A DNA stretch of 64,000 nucleotides, taken from assembly GCA_043553855.1 (NCBI GenBank), contig CP121336.1:3596001-3660000 (forward strand). The letters run 5' to 3'. The position numbers and the translations under genes were made by a program. This document shows positions 50,416-59,154 of the stretch, in pieces. Numbering within the stretch: the stretch's first letter is position 1; each line of letters opens with the position of its first letter. This DNA is from JAUIAS01 sp030425395. GTDB lineage: Bacteria > Pseudomonadota > Alphaproteobacteria > Rhodobacterales > Rhodobacteraceae. The notes beneath the pieces were generated by a model. That model ran no database searches, was not told the origin of the DNA, and saw nothing but the letters and a program-made list of their open reading frames with translations.

Positions 50416-50969
50416 TAGAGCGGTTTTTGGGTGCCCTTTTCGGCGGCGGGCGCAATGCGGTTGTGGAGACGGTTGAAGTCTTTCGCGAGAATGCGGAGCA
50501 GGGTGCGGTGCGGGCCGTCAGGCTTCGCGATGGGGCCTTGGCGCAGATGGAGGCCGAGTTTGCGCGTCCGGAGAAGGGCGGGTTTGACCGGTTCATGGAC
50601 GGGGTGAACCGCCTGCCGCGACCGCTACTGGCCCTTGGAACGCTGGGGCTGTTCGTGTCCGCAATGGTTGACCCGTTGTGGTTTGCCGCGCGCATGCAGG
50701 GGCTCGCGTTGGTGCCGGAGGCGATGTGGTGGCTGCTGGGGGTTGTGGTGTCGTTTTATTTCGGCGCGCGCCACCAGATGAAGGCGCAGGAGTTCCGTCG
50801 GGATATCGCCGCAGGTTTGTCTCTGGCCCCCGATGTGGGCGCTGACGTTGCCAGTCTTGAACGGATGCGGGCGGGCATATCGACTGCGGTTGGCGGGACG
50901 GTGGATGCCAATCCGGCGCTGGCGGCGTGGAAGGACGCGCGCGCGCAACGCGGGGGGCGCGACAAGTGA
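50406..50969 (+). CDS. GTA-release holin (3TM holin family)
   Basis: A 187-residue membrane protein of the family of holins described for gene-transfer-agent release. An N-terminal amphipathic segment MGLIERFLGALFGGG is followed by a charged helix, then hydrophobic segments at about residues 73-90 and 104-122 (LALGTLGLFVSAMVDPLWFAA; MWWLLGVVVSFYFGARHQ). It starts inside the last codons of the endolysin gene, so the two are translationally coupled. The tail is charged and probably cytoplasmic. ccmF starts 56 bp downstream, which places a lysis pair within the cytochrome c maturation cluster. Confidence 0.9.
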   Translation: MGLIERFLGALFGGGRNAVVETVEVFRENAEQGAVRAVRLRDGALAQMEAEFARPEKGGFDRFMDGVNRLPRPLLALGTLGLFVSAMVDPLWFAARMQGLALVPEAMWWLLGVVVSFYFGARHQMKAQEFRRDIAAGLSLAPDVGADVASLERMRAGISTAVGGTVDANPALAAWKDARAQRGGRDK

Positions 50970-51025
50970 TCCACTGACACCGATTTGAATTGGCGCGGAC
51001 CGGGTGTCGCCCTATAGTCCGCGAC

Positions 51026-52987
51026 ATGATTACAGAGCTTGGACACTTCGCACTCATCCTCGCCTTCGTGGTGGCTATCGTTCAGACGATCGTGCCGCTG
51101 GTGGGGGCCCATAAACGGCGCGCATCCTGGATGGCGGTGGCAGAGCCAGCCGCGAACGCGCAGTTTCTGCTAACGGCGGCGGCCTTCGGGGCGCTGACCT
51201 ATGCTTTTGTTACTTCGGACTTTTCGCTGCGTCTGGTGGTGCTGAACAGCCATTCTGCCAAGCCGATGCTGTACAAGATCAGCGGCACATGGGGCAATCA
51301 CGAGGGATCAATGCTCTTGTGGGTGCTCATCGTGTCCCTGTTCGGTGCAATGGCCGCGTGGTTCGGCAAGGGATTGCCACCCACCCTGCGGGCGCGCGTG
51401 CTGTCCGTGCAGGCGGCGATCGGGGTGGCGTTCTTTGCGTTCATCCTGTTCACATCGAACCCGTTCTTGCGCATGGATGTGCCTCCGTTCGATGGCCAGG
51501 ACCTGAATCCGCTGTTGCAGGATCCCGGGTTGGCCTTTCACCCGCCGTTTCTTTACCTTGGCTATGTCGGGTTGAGCATGGCGTTTTCCTTTGCCGTGGC
51601 GGCCCTGATCGAGGGGCGCGTTGACGCGGCGTGGGGACGGTGGGTCCGGCCATGGACGCTGGCGGCGTGGGTATTCCTGACCATCGGCATCGCGCTTGGG
51701 TCGTGGTGGGCTTATTACGAGCTTGGCTGGGGCGGCTTCTGGTTCTGGGACCCGGTGGAAAACGCATCGTTCATGCCATGGTTGCTGGCGGCGGCCCTGC
51801 TGCATTCGGCGATCGTGGTGGAGAAACGCGAAGCGTTGAAAAGCTGGACCATCCTGCTGGCGATCTTGGCGTTCGGCTTTTCGCTGATCGGGACGTTCAT
51901 CGTGCGGTCGGGTCTTTTGACTTCGGTTCACGCCTTTGCCAACGACCCCGAGCGGGGGGTGTTCATTCTGATGATCCTTGGGTTCTTTACCGGAGGTGCA
52001 TTGACGCTGTTCGCGTTGCGCGCGCAGGCAATGGAAGCCAAGGGCGTGTTCGGCATGGTCAGCCGGGAAAGCATGCTGGTGGTCAACAATATCCTGTTGG
52101 CGGTCAGCTGTTTCGTGGTGTTCGTGGGGACGCTTTGGCCGGTGGTGGCCGAGATGTTCTTTGACCGGAAATTGTCGGTGGGACCGCCATTTTTCAACAT
52201 GGCCTTTACGCCGTTCATGGTTGTCCTGGGGCTGGTGTTGCCAATCGGTGCGATGGTGCCGTGGAAGCGTGGGGCCTTGTCTCGGGCAATCCGTCCCTTG
52301 CGGGGCGTGTTGATCCTCGCGGTTGCGGTTGCGGCGCTGGTCTGGGCGATGCAGACAGGGCGCAGTGCGCTTGGCCCCGTGGGTGTGTTCCTTGGGGTCT
52401 GGATGGTTGCGGGGGCGCTGGTTGATCTTTGGTCGCGCACCGGGTCGTCCGGCGCGTCGCGCCTTTTGCGGCTGCCGCGCGCGGATTGGGGCAAGACGGT
52501 GGCCCATTCGGGCCTTGGCATCACCATGTTCGCGATTGCGGGGCTCACCGCGTGGGAACGCGAGGATATCCGTGTGGCCCAGGTCGGTGTGCCGTTTACT
52601 GTGGCGGGCTTCGAGCTTGAACTTCAGGGTGTCGAACGGGTGCGGGGGCCGAACTATTTCTCGACCATGGGAGAGGTGTCCTTGCGCCGCAATGGTCGCG
52701 AGCTTGCGCATCTTTACCCTGAAAAGAGAGACTATCCCGTGGCGCGCATGCCGACCACCGAGGCGGCGATTGATTACCGGTTCCTGCGCGACATCTATGT
52801 TGTCATCGGTGATCAGCAAAACAACGGCGGCTGGACGGTGCGCACCTATATCAAGCCCTTCGCCAACTGGATTTGGGCGGGATGTATCCTGATGTCCATC
52901 GGTGGGTTGCTATCGCTGAGCGACCGCCGGTTCCGGGTGGCGGCGGGCGCGCGGCGCACGGCGGCGCGTGCGGTGCCAGCGGAATGA
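51026..52987 (+). CDS. ccmF: cytochrome c-type biogenesis protein CcmF (haem lyase subunit)
   Basis: CcmF is the large membrane subunit of the haem lyase that attaches haem from CcmE to apocytochrome c. The 653-residue protein has many membrane helices and the tryptophan-rich WWD motif: LGSWWAYYELGWGGFWFWDPVENASFMPWL near residues 230-260. SGTWGNHEGSMLLWVL near 87-102 and FNMAFTPFMV are further family blocks. The ATG at 51026 gives the standard MITELGHFAL start. It overlaps ccmH by 4 bp (ATGA). Confidence 0.97.
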   Translation: MITELGHFALILAFVVAIVQTIVPLVGAHKRRASWMAVAEPAANAQFLLTAAAFGALTYAFVTSDFSLRLVVLNSHSAKPMLYKISGTWGNHEGSMLLWVLIVSLFGAMAAWFGKGLPPTLRARVLSVQAAIGVAFFAFILFTSNPFLRMDVPPFDGQDLNPLLQDPGLAFHPPFLYLGYVGLSMAFSFAVAALIEGRVDAAWGRWVRPWTLAAWVFLTIGIALGSWWAYYELGWGGFWFWDPVENASFMPWLLAAALLHSAIVVEKREALKSWTILLAILAFGFSLIGTFIVRSGLLTSVHAFANDPERGVFILMILGFFTGGALTLFALRAQAMEAKGVFGMVSRESMLVVNNILLAVSCFVVFVGTLWPVVAEMFFDRKLSVGPPFFNMAFTPFMVVLGLVLPIGAMVPWKRGALSRAIRPLRGVLILAVAVAALVWAMQTGRSALGPVGVFLGVWMVAGALVDLWSRTGSSGASRLLRLPRADWGKTVAHSGLGITMFAIAGLTAWEREDIRVAQVGVPFTVAGFELELQGVERVRGPNYFSTMGEVSLRRNGRELAHLYPEKRDYPVARMPTTEAAIDYRFLRDIYVVIGDQQNNGGWTVRTYIKPFANWIWAGCILMSIGGLLSLSDRRFRVAAGARRTAARAVPAE

Positions 52988-53472
52988 GGGGCGCGGCGTA
53001 TCTGCGCGGTCTTGTTCTGGCTGTGACCGTCGCGATCACCGCAGCCTTTGGGGCAACACCGGCCTTTGCAGTGTTGCCCGACGAGGTGCTTGAAGATCCC
53101 GCACTTGAGGCCCGCGCGCGTGAATTGTCGCGCGGGTTGCGGTGCCTCGTTTGCCGAAATGAGAGCATCGACGAAAGCAATGCGGAACTGGCCCGTGATC
53201 TGCGCCTGCTGGTACGCGAACGGCTGGTGGCGGGCGACAGCAACGCCGAGGTGATCGACTTTGTCGTGGAACGGTATGGCGAGTATGTGCTGCTCAAGCC
53301 GCTGGCGGGCGGGTCCAACTGGCTGTTGTGGGCGGCGGGGCCGGTGATGTTGTTGTTGGCGGCGGGGGTCGGGTTCGTCTATCTGCGGGGCCGCAGAGAT
53401 GCGCCGATGACCCAAGAGACGGCACTGACGCAGGACGAGCAGGACCGCCTGCGCAAGATTTTGGAAGAGTGA
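52984..53472 (+). CDS. ccmH: cytochrome c-type biogenesis protein CcmH
   Basis: CcmH is a thioredoxin-fold-less oxidoreductase that reduces the apocytochrome c haem-binding cysteines and works with CcmF. The 162-residue protein has a signal peptide (residues 1-29), the redox motif LRCLVCRNESIDES near 52-65, and a C-terminal membrane anchor near 104-125. It overlaps ccmF by 4 bp. The tail ALTQDEQDRLRKILEE is typical of the family. Confidence 0.95.
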   Translation: MRGAAYLRGLVLAVTVAITAAFGATPAFAVLPDEVLEDPALEARARELSRGLRCLVCRNESIDESNAELARDLRLLVRERLVAGDSNAEVIDFVVERYGEYVLLKPLAGGSNWLLWAAGPVMLLLAAGVGFVYLRGRRDAPMTQETALTQDEQDRLRKILEE

Positions 53473-53544
53473 CGCGCGGTCTCTCTGGTTTCGGGGTGCG
53501 GCATCCGTAAAACTGACCCGGAAATGAGGGAGGATACCGCCGCC

Positions 53545-54321
53545 ATGGAATACCAGACAATCAAGCTCGACATTACCGACGGGGTCGCGGTTGTCCTGTT
53601 GGATCGCGCCGACAAGATGAATGCGCTGACGGCACAAATGCGTGCCGAACTGACCCACGCGGTCAAGGCGGCAGGAGAACAGGCGCGGGTCGTGGTTCTG
53701 ACCGGCGCGGGCCGCGCGTTTTGTTCGGGTCAGGACCTTGGTGATGGATCAAGCGCCGCCAGCCTTGATCTGGAGCGGGTGCTGCGCGACGAATACACCC
53801 CACTTCTCAAGGCCATTGTGGATTGCCCTGTGCCGACGATCAGCGCGGTAAACGGGGCGGCGGCAGGTGCGGGGGCCAATCTTGCCCTTGCGGCAGACGT
53901 GGTTATCGCCACCGAAAGCGCATATTTCATGCAGGCATTCACGCGTATTGGCCTGATCCCCGATGCAGGTGGCACTTATTATCTGCCGCGCCAGATGGGC
54001 ATGGCCAAGGCAATGGGGGCCGCGCTGTTTGCTGACAAGATTTCCGCGCGTCAGGCGGATGACTGGGGCATGATCTGGGAAGCGGTGGCCGACGACGAAT
54101 TCGATGCCCATTGGCGCAAGCGCGCCGCGCATCTGGCCAATGGACCCACGGCGGCCTATGCGGCGGCCAAGACAGCGATCCGGGGGTCGTGGGATGCCAC
54201 GCTTGAGGCACAGTTGGGAACCGAGGCCAAGCTTCAGGGGGCTTGCGGGAAATCGCGGGACTTCAAGGAAGGAGTTCTTGCCTTTACCGAGAAGCGCGCG
54301 CCCAAGTTCGAAGGGCGCTGA
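53545..54321 (+). CDS. enoyl-CoA hydratase/isomerase, PaaG-like
   Basis: A 258-residue crotonase-fold enzyme resembling PaaG, the ring 1,2-epoxyphenylacetyl-CoA isomerase. Blocks: LDRADKMNALTAQM, GRAFCSGQDLGD with the Asp seen in PaaG-like isomerases, GAAAGAGANLALAADVVIA as oxyanion hole, and RIGLIPDAGGTYYLPR with Asp in place of the hydratase's second Glu. This points to an isomerase rather than a hydratase. GGGAGG at 53527-53532 supports the ATG at 53545. Phenylacetyl-CoA could come from the ferredoxin oxidoreductases in this window, but other paa genes are absent here. Confidence 0.85.
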   Translation: MEYQTIKLDITDGVAVVLLDRADKMNALTAQMRAELTHAVKAAGEQARVVVLTGAGRAFCSGQDLGDGSSAASLDLERVLRDEYTPLLKAIVDCPVPTISAVNGAAAGAGANLALAADVVIATESAYFMQAFTRIGLIPDAGGTYYLPRQMGMAKAMGAALFADKISARQADDWGMIWEAVADDEFDAHWRKRAAHLANGPTAAYAAAKTAIRGSWDATLEAQLGTEAKLQGACGKSRDFKEGVLAFTEKRAPKFEGR

Positions 54322-54330
54322 GCCCGTGCC

Positions 54331-54360
54331 GACGCCGGGCGATCAGGTCCGGCGTCTTTC
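54331..54360 (+). terminator. terminator after the enoyl-CoA hydratase gene
   Basis: GACGCCGG (54331-54338) pairs with CCGGCGTC (54349-54356) around a 10-base loop, followed by TTTC. It overlaps the last codons of the convergent GNAT gene. Confidence 0.65.
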
Positions 54361-54840
54361 GAAATAGACGCTGTCACACCATTCGCCATTGATGAAAAAC
54401 GTGCGCGCTGCGCGTCCGGTTTCCACGAAGCCGAGAGCTTTCAGGAGGGCGATTGAGCCGTCGTTTCGTGGATCGGCGTCGGCGGTCAGGCGGTCGTATC
54501 CCAGCGTGTCCAGAAAATGCGGTATCAGGGCGGTGAGCGCCTCGCGCATGAAGCCTCTGCGCCAAAGATCCGCGCGCAAGAGAAACCCGATCTCGTCTCC
54601 TTCATGCACCCCGGCGCAGCAGACCGCCTGCCCGTCATGCTCAATCACGAAATACCGGGTCGGGGTGCTGGCGTGCGAGATCATCGCGTCCAGAAGCGCG
54701 CGCGTCTCGGCCCGGTCGCGATGCGCCGACGTTGACCAATAGCGCATGACCCGTAGATCCGAATAGACGTTGTGCAACCCGTCGAGATCGTCCGCCACTG
54801 GTGGCCGCAGGATAAGACGACGGGTGCGCAGAACCGTCAT
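54343..54840 (-). CDS. GNAT family N-acetyltransferase (RimJ-like)
   Basis: A 165-residue acetyltransferase of the Acetyltransf_3 type. It begins TVLRTRRLILRPPVADDLDGL, has the acetyl-CoA-binding LRADLWRRGFMREALTALIPHF near residues 88-110, and the late DPRNDGSIALLKALGFVETGR. Such enzymes acetylate ribosomal N termini or small molecules; the target is unknown. It begins 8 bp after the RTX gene and may be cotranscribed with it, which might be fortuitous. Confidence 0.88.
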   Translation of the reverse strand: MTVLRTRRLILRPPVADDLDGLHNVYSDLRVMRYWSTSAHRDRAETRALLDAMISHASTPTRYFVIEHDGQAVCCAGVHEGDEIGFLLRADLWRRGFMREALTALIPHFLDTLGYDRLTADADPRNDGSIALLKALGFVETGRAARTFFINGEWCDSVYFERRRT

Positions 54841-54848
54841 CACAGGAG

Positions 54849-55874
54849 TCAGGAAATCGCCACTGACGCGTATTCGCCCAGCAAGACCCGGCCCACGAAT
54901 TCGGTGCCGAAATCGCCGTAAACATCTGCGATAACCTGATTTTCCAACAATAGCTGAACATGGCCCGCACCGGTGCCGGGTTGGAAGGAAATCCCCGGGG
55001 CCGTGAGTGCAGCGGGGTCTTCGACCAACACTTGGATTACGTCCTCGGCGCTGTTGAAATCGGTGATCGTTGCGGGGTTGGCCGCGGTAATCCAATCGCC
55101 CAGAACAAAGGCGTCCTGACCCGTGCCGCCGGTGCCTTCGTCGTTTTCACCAAGCAGCAGAACATCATCGTCGGCACCACCGTCCAGTATGTCCACAGCG
55201 CCGTCACCATCGCCCTCAAGACGGAAATTGGGGAGTTCCAGATCCTGATTGTTCGACAGGGCGCGGATGATCTCGTAATCGTCTGTGTTCAGCTCGCGGT
55301 TAAAGAGGCCGCCACCTGCAAGGATGTCGTCGCCGTCTTCTCCGTACAGGGCATCGACACCGGATGCGCCCATCAACAGATCGTTACCGCCGCCCCCCAG
55401 AAGCATGTCTTCGCCCGCGCCGCCCTGAAGCAGGTCGTTGCCGGGGCCGCCATGCAATTCATCGTTCTGGGTGCCGCCGAAAAGCCCATCATGCCATTCG
55501 CCACCCATCAGAAAATCGTCACCGCCGTTGCCTTCCAACAGATCCTTGCCGTCATCGCCGAGCAAGGTGTCGTCGCCGGTTCCGCCGCGCACTGTGTCGA
55601 ACCCCTTGAGCGCATGGACCGTGTCATCGCCCGGCCCCGCGTCAAAAATATCGGCGCGGTTGGTGAGCGTCACCACATCGCTGCCATTGGTTGATGTGCC
55701 GGTCCCTATGTTGAAAACGTTGTCATCTTCGCCCTCTGTGCCGGTACCTGTCGTGCCGCCATTGTTGTTCAGCGAATTGAGATAAGCGTTGTACTCATCT
55801 TCGGCGTCTTCGGCCTCGGAGGCGGCAAAGCTGAGAAGCCCTGCACCCAGAAGCAGAGAAATAAGCAGTTCCAT
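54849..55874 (-). CDS. RTX-type calcium-binding protein with N-terminal membrane anchor
   Basis: A 341-residue acidic protein. Residues 2-18 are hydrophobic (ELLISLLLGAGLLSFAA), then a Glu/Asp-rich segment and a Gly/Thr-rich linker lead to about ten nonapeptide repeats of GGxGxDxLx type between residues 100 and 200 (for example GGTGDDTLLGDDGKDLLEG), which bind calcium in a beta roll. The last 130 residues have a DUF-like region with SAEDVIQVLV. RTX proteins are usually exported by type I secretion; an anchored version is less usual and no secretion genes adjoin. Function unknown. The ATG at 55874 was chosen as the first before the hydrophobic segment. Confidence 0.85.
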   Translation of the reverse strand: MELLISLLLGAGLLSFAASEAEDAEDEYNAYLNSLNNNGGTTGTGTEGEDDNVFNIGTGTSTNGSDVVTLTNRADIFDAGPGDDTVHALKGFDTVRGGTGDDTLLGDDGKDLLEGNGGDDFLMGGEWHDGLFGGTQNDELHGGPGNDLLQGGAGEDMLLGGGGNDLLMGASGVDALYGEDGDDILAGGGLFNRELNTDDYEIIRALSNNQDLELPNFRLEGDGDGAVDILDGGADDDVLLLGENDEGTGGTGQDAFVLGDWITAANPATITDFNSAEDVIQVLVEDPAALTAPGISFQPGTGAGHVQLLLENQVIADVYGDFGTEFVGRVLLGEYASVAIS

Positions 55875-56200
55875 CCAGCAAGCCCCCGTATGCTCGTTCT
55901 GCGATATCGGACCCAGCGCGTTTCTCCATGGCGTTACGCTAGGGGGAAGGCTGGGTGTCGATATCGTGGCTGTTCCGGTCGGGGCAGGCATGTGCGCACG
56001 GGTGCATCACCCGCATGCAATGGTGACCTGTTCCGTGTCACCGTCCGCTCTGCCGCCGTACCGGTCCAACCAAAGATAATCGTTACCAGCTTTCGTATAG
56101 AGACTTTCTGCGATCCGTCAATATTTTGCCACATTTTCAACAATTTGTCGCCGCGTAGCGTCGTTTTCGGAAACAATGAGTGATCGCGCGGGGAGAGTGT
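55875..56200. other. intergenic region upstream of the RTX gene
   Basis: About 330 bp between the RTX gene start and the gltA terminator. No gene supported. It includes an AT-rich stretch (56115-56150) that may hold a promoter for the RTX gene; no specific sites identified. Confidence 0.5.
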
Positions 56201-56237
56201 CGCAAAAACGAAAACCCCCGAACGCGCGGTTCGGGGG
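56201..56237 (-). terminator. Rho-independent terminator of gltA
   Basis: On the minus strand CCCCCGAAC pairs with GTTCGGGGG (plus 56215-56223 and 56229-56237), loop CGCGC, followed by TTTTCGTTTTT. It lies 32 bp past the gltA stop. Confidence 0.93.
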
Positions 56238-56269
56238 CCCAGAGATCTTGTTGATTCGCGCTGTTGGTT

Positions 56270-57565
56270 TCAGCGGTTCTCGATGTCGATGTAATCGCGG
56301 GTGACGCTGCCTTGATAAAGCTGGCGCGGGCGGCCGATTTTCATCTGCGGATCGGCAAGCTGTTCTTTCCACTGGCTGATCCAGCCCACGGTGCGCGATA
56401 CCGCGAAGATCGGTGTGAACATCGACGTGGGGAAGCCCATCGCTTCGAGGATGATACCGGAATAGAAGTCCACGTTCGGGAACAGTTTCTTGTCAGCGAA
56501 ATACGGATCGTTCAGCGCCGCCGTTTCCAGTTCCTTGGCGACCTGAAGGATCGGATTGTTTTCGACGCCCAGCAGTTCGAGAACCTCGTCCGCCGATTGC
56601 TTCATCACAGTCGCGCGGGGATCGAAGTTCTTGTAGACGCGGTGGCCAAAGCCCATCAGGCGGAACGGATCGTTCTTGTCCTTGGCGCGGGCAATAAATT
56701 CCGGGATCCGGTCCGGGGTGCCGATTTCCTTGAGCATTTCAAGGCAGGCCTGATTGGCGCCGCCATGCGCCGGCCCCCACAAACAGGCGATGCCCGCCGC
56801 GATACAGGCGAACGGGTTGGCCCCGGACGACGATGCAAGACGCACGGTCGAAGTGGAGGCGTTCTGCTCGTGATCGGCGTGCAGGGTAAAGATCCGGTCC
56901 ATCGCGCGGGCCAGGATCGGATCAACGACATATTCTTCGGCCGGAACCGCAAAACACATGTGCAGGAAGTTGGCCGCGTAATCCAGATCGTTGCGTGGAT
57001 AGACGAATGGCTGGCCGACCGAATACTTATAGGCCATCGCGGCGATGGTGGGCATCTTGGCGATCAGGCGGTGGCTGGCGATTTCGCGCTGGCGTTCGTC
57101 GGAGATGTCCGTACTGTCGTGGTAAAAGGCAGACATCGCGCCAACCACACCGACCATGGTGGCCATGGGATGCGCATCGCGGCGGAACCCGCGGAAGAAA
57201 TTGTGCATCTGTTCATGGATCATGGTGTGGCGGGTGATCGTGCTTTCGAACACTTCCAGATCCTTGGCCGACGGCAGTTCACCGTAGAGCAGCAGGTAGC
57301 AGACTTCGAGATAGTGCGATTTCGCCGCCAACTGGTCGATCGGGTAACCGCGATGCAGCAATTCACCCTTGTCGCCGTCGATAAAGGTGATGGTGCTGTC
57401 GCAGGATGCGGTCGAGGTAAAGCCGGGATCATAGGTGAACACGCCCGCCTGCGCGTAAAGCTTGCGGATGTCTACCACGTCCGGGCCGGATGTGGGCGAA
57501 TACATCGGCAACTCATAGGTGTTGCCGTCAATCGTCAAGGTGGCGGATTTGGTGGCGTCTGTCAT
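56270..57565 (-). CDS. gltA: citrate synthase
   Basis: Condenses oxaloacetate and acetyl-CoA to citrate. The 431-residue enzyme is of the hexameric, NADH-sensitive type. The catalytic His residues are in WGPAHGGANQACL and GFGHRVYKNFDPRA, and the Asp region is GMGFPTSMFTPIFAVSRTVGWI near the C terminus. It begins TDATKSATLTIDGNTYELP. It ends at its own terminator. gltX lies upstream on the same strand after 108 bp. Confidence 0.97.
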   Translation of the reverse strand: MTDATKSATLTIDGNTYELPMYSPTSGPDVVDIRKLYAQAGVFTYDPGFTSTASCDSTITFIDGDKGELLHRGYPIDQLAAKSHYLEVCYLLLYGELPSAKDLEVFESTITRHTMIHEQMHNFFRGFRRDAHPMATMVGVVGAMSAFYHDSTDISDERQREIASHRLIAKMPTIAAMAYKYSVGQPFVYPRNDLDYAANFLHMCFAVPAEEYVVDPILARAMDRIFTLHADHEQNASTSTVRLASSSGANPFACIAAGIACLWGPAHGGANQACLEMLKEIGTPDRIPEFIARAKDKNDPFRLMGFGHRVYKNFDPRATVMKQSADEVLELLGVENNPILQVAKELETAALNDPYFADKKLFPNVDFYSGIILEAMGFPTSMFTPIFAVSRTVGWISQWKEQLADPQMKIGRPRQLYQGSVTRDYIDIENR

Positions 57566-57673
57566 CTGTGTCCCTTCCTTATCATGATGCGCGGCGGCGA
57601 TGCCTGCCTGCGCATGGGTAACCCGCGACGATTGCGCGGGCGGGGTGGTCAGGCAGAGGAACGGGTCGTCCGT

Positions 57674-59074
57674 TCATCCTGCCGCATCGGTCAGCCGGGC
57701 CAGCGTTTCATCGCGGCCCAGAACCAGCATCATGTCGAAAACCGAAGGTGTAACCGCCCGCCCGGCAAGCGCAGCCCGCAGTGGGGCGGCCAGCTTGCCG
57801 AATTTGGTTTCATGTGCTTCGGCGAAAGCGTTCAGAACGTCTTCCAGATCGTGTCGCGACCAATTAGCATTTTGCAAATGCGGCGTCAATTCCGCCAGTA
57901 TACCACGGGATACAGAATCCAGCGCCTTGGCCGCCTTCGCATCCGGTTCGTTTGGGCGCGATGTCAGAACAAAGTGAGCCTTTTCAAGAAGTTCGGGAAA
58001 TGTTTTGGCCCGATCCTTGAGGCAATACATCGCACGTTCTAATCCCTCTTCCTGCCCCAAGGTCAGCGGATCAAGGCCCGCCGCAGCGCGATATTCCACG
58101 ATTTCACGCCGCAATGCAGCATCATCCGCAATGGCGATGTGCTGACCGCAGAGGTTTTCCAGCTTCTTGAGATCGAACCGCGCCGGGCTGCGACCGATTC
58201 CATCCAGATCGAACCAGTCTTTTGCCTGAGCATCGGTAAAGAATTCGTCATCGCCGTGGCTCCAGCCCAACCGCGCGAGGTAATTGCGCATACCCGCCGC
58301 CGGATAGCCCATTGCCTGATACTCCTGCGCGCCCAATGCGCCGTGACGCTTGGACAGTTTCTTGCCATCAGGGCCATGGATCAACGGAATATGCGCCCAG
58401 ACCGGAACCTGCCAACCCATCGCTTCGTAGATCATCATCTGACGTGCGGCATTGTTCAGGTGATCATCGCCGCGAATGACATGGGTAACGCCCATGTCGT
58501 GATCGTCGACCACCACGGCGAGCATATAGACAGGCGTCCCATCCGAACGCAGAAGCACCATATCGTCCAGTTGATCGTTGCCGATTTTCACGTCGCCCTG
58601 CACCTGATCACGGATCACCGTGTGGCCGTCTTGCGGAGCCTTGATGCGAACCACATAGGGTGCGTCAGGATGGGTCGCGGGATCGGCATCGCGCCACGGA
58701 GACCGGAACAGGGTAGAGCGGCCTTCGGCGCGGGCGGCTTCGCGGAAGGATTCGATTTCCTCTTGCGTGGCAAAGCACTTGTAGGCGCGGCCCGCTGCCA
58801 GCAGTTCGTGGGCGACTTCCGCGTGCCGGGCGGCCCCTTCGAACTGGCTGATCACATCGCCATCATGGTCCAGACCAAGCCACGCCATGCCCTGAAGAAT
58901 GGCGGCGGTGGCCTCGGGTGTGGATCGGGCGCGGTCAGTATCTTCGATGCGCAGCAGGAACTTGCCGCCGCGGCCGCGTGCATAGAGCCAGTTGAACAAA
59001 GCGGTCCGGGCACCTCCGATATGAAGAAAACCGGTGGGCGAGGGGGCAAAACGGGTGACGACAGGCGCAGACAT
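57674..59074 (-). CDS. gltX: glutamyl-tRNA synthetase
   Basis: GltX charges tRNA-Glu. The 466-residue class I synthetase has FAPSPTGFLHIGGARTALFN with the HIGH-like HIGG at the N terminus, IEDTDRARS near residues 45-53, and DGKKLSKRHGALG for the KMSKS-like motif. The ATG at 59074 begins MSAPVVTRFAPSPTG; the longer frame crosses the divergent comEC start. A hairpin of CCCGCG/CGCGGG (57622-57640) lies beyond its stop. Confidence 0.97.
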   Translation of the reverse strand: MSAPVVTRFAPSPTGFLHIGGARTALFNWLYARGRGGKFLLRIEDTDRARSTPEATAAILQGMAWLGLDHDGDVISQFEGAARHAEVAHELLAAGRAYKCFATQEEIESFREAARAEGRSTLFRSPWRDADPATHPDAPYVVRIKAPQDGHTVIRDQVQGDVKIGNDQLDDMVLLRSDGTPVYMLAVVVDDHDMGVTHVIRGDDHLNNAARQMMIYEAMGWQVPVWAHIPLIHGPDGKKLSKRHGALGAQEYQAMGYPAAGMRNYLARLGWSHGDDEFFTDAQAKDWFDLDGIGRSPARFDLKKLENLCGQHIAIADDAALRREIVEYRAAAGLDPLTLGQEEGLERAMYCLKDRAKTFPELLEKAHFVLTSRPNEPDAKAAKALDSVSRGILAELTPHLQNANWSRHDLEDVLNAFAEAHETKFGKLAAPLRAALAGRAVTPSVFDMMLVLGRDETLARLTDAAG

Positions 59075-59154
59075 GAGGTGCTGTTTACCTTTTGATAACC
59101 ATGGGGGGCGTAGCGTTGCGGCTTGTCTAGCGATCCTTCCCGACCGGAGCAAGC

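Noticed and set aside
57622..57640. Hairpin CCCGCG/CGCGGG after gltX as a terminator
   Set aside because: Short stem and no T run; kept only as a remark in the gltX entry.
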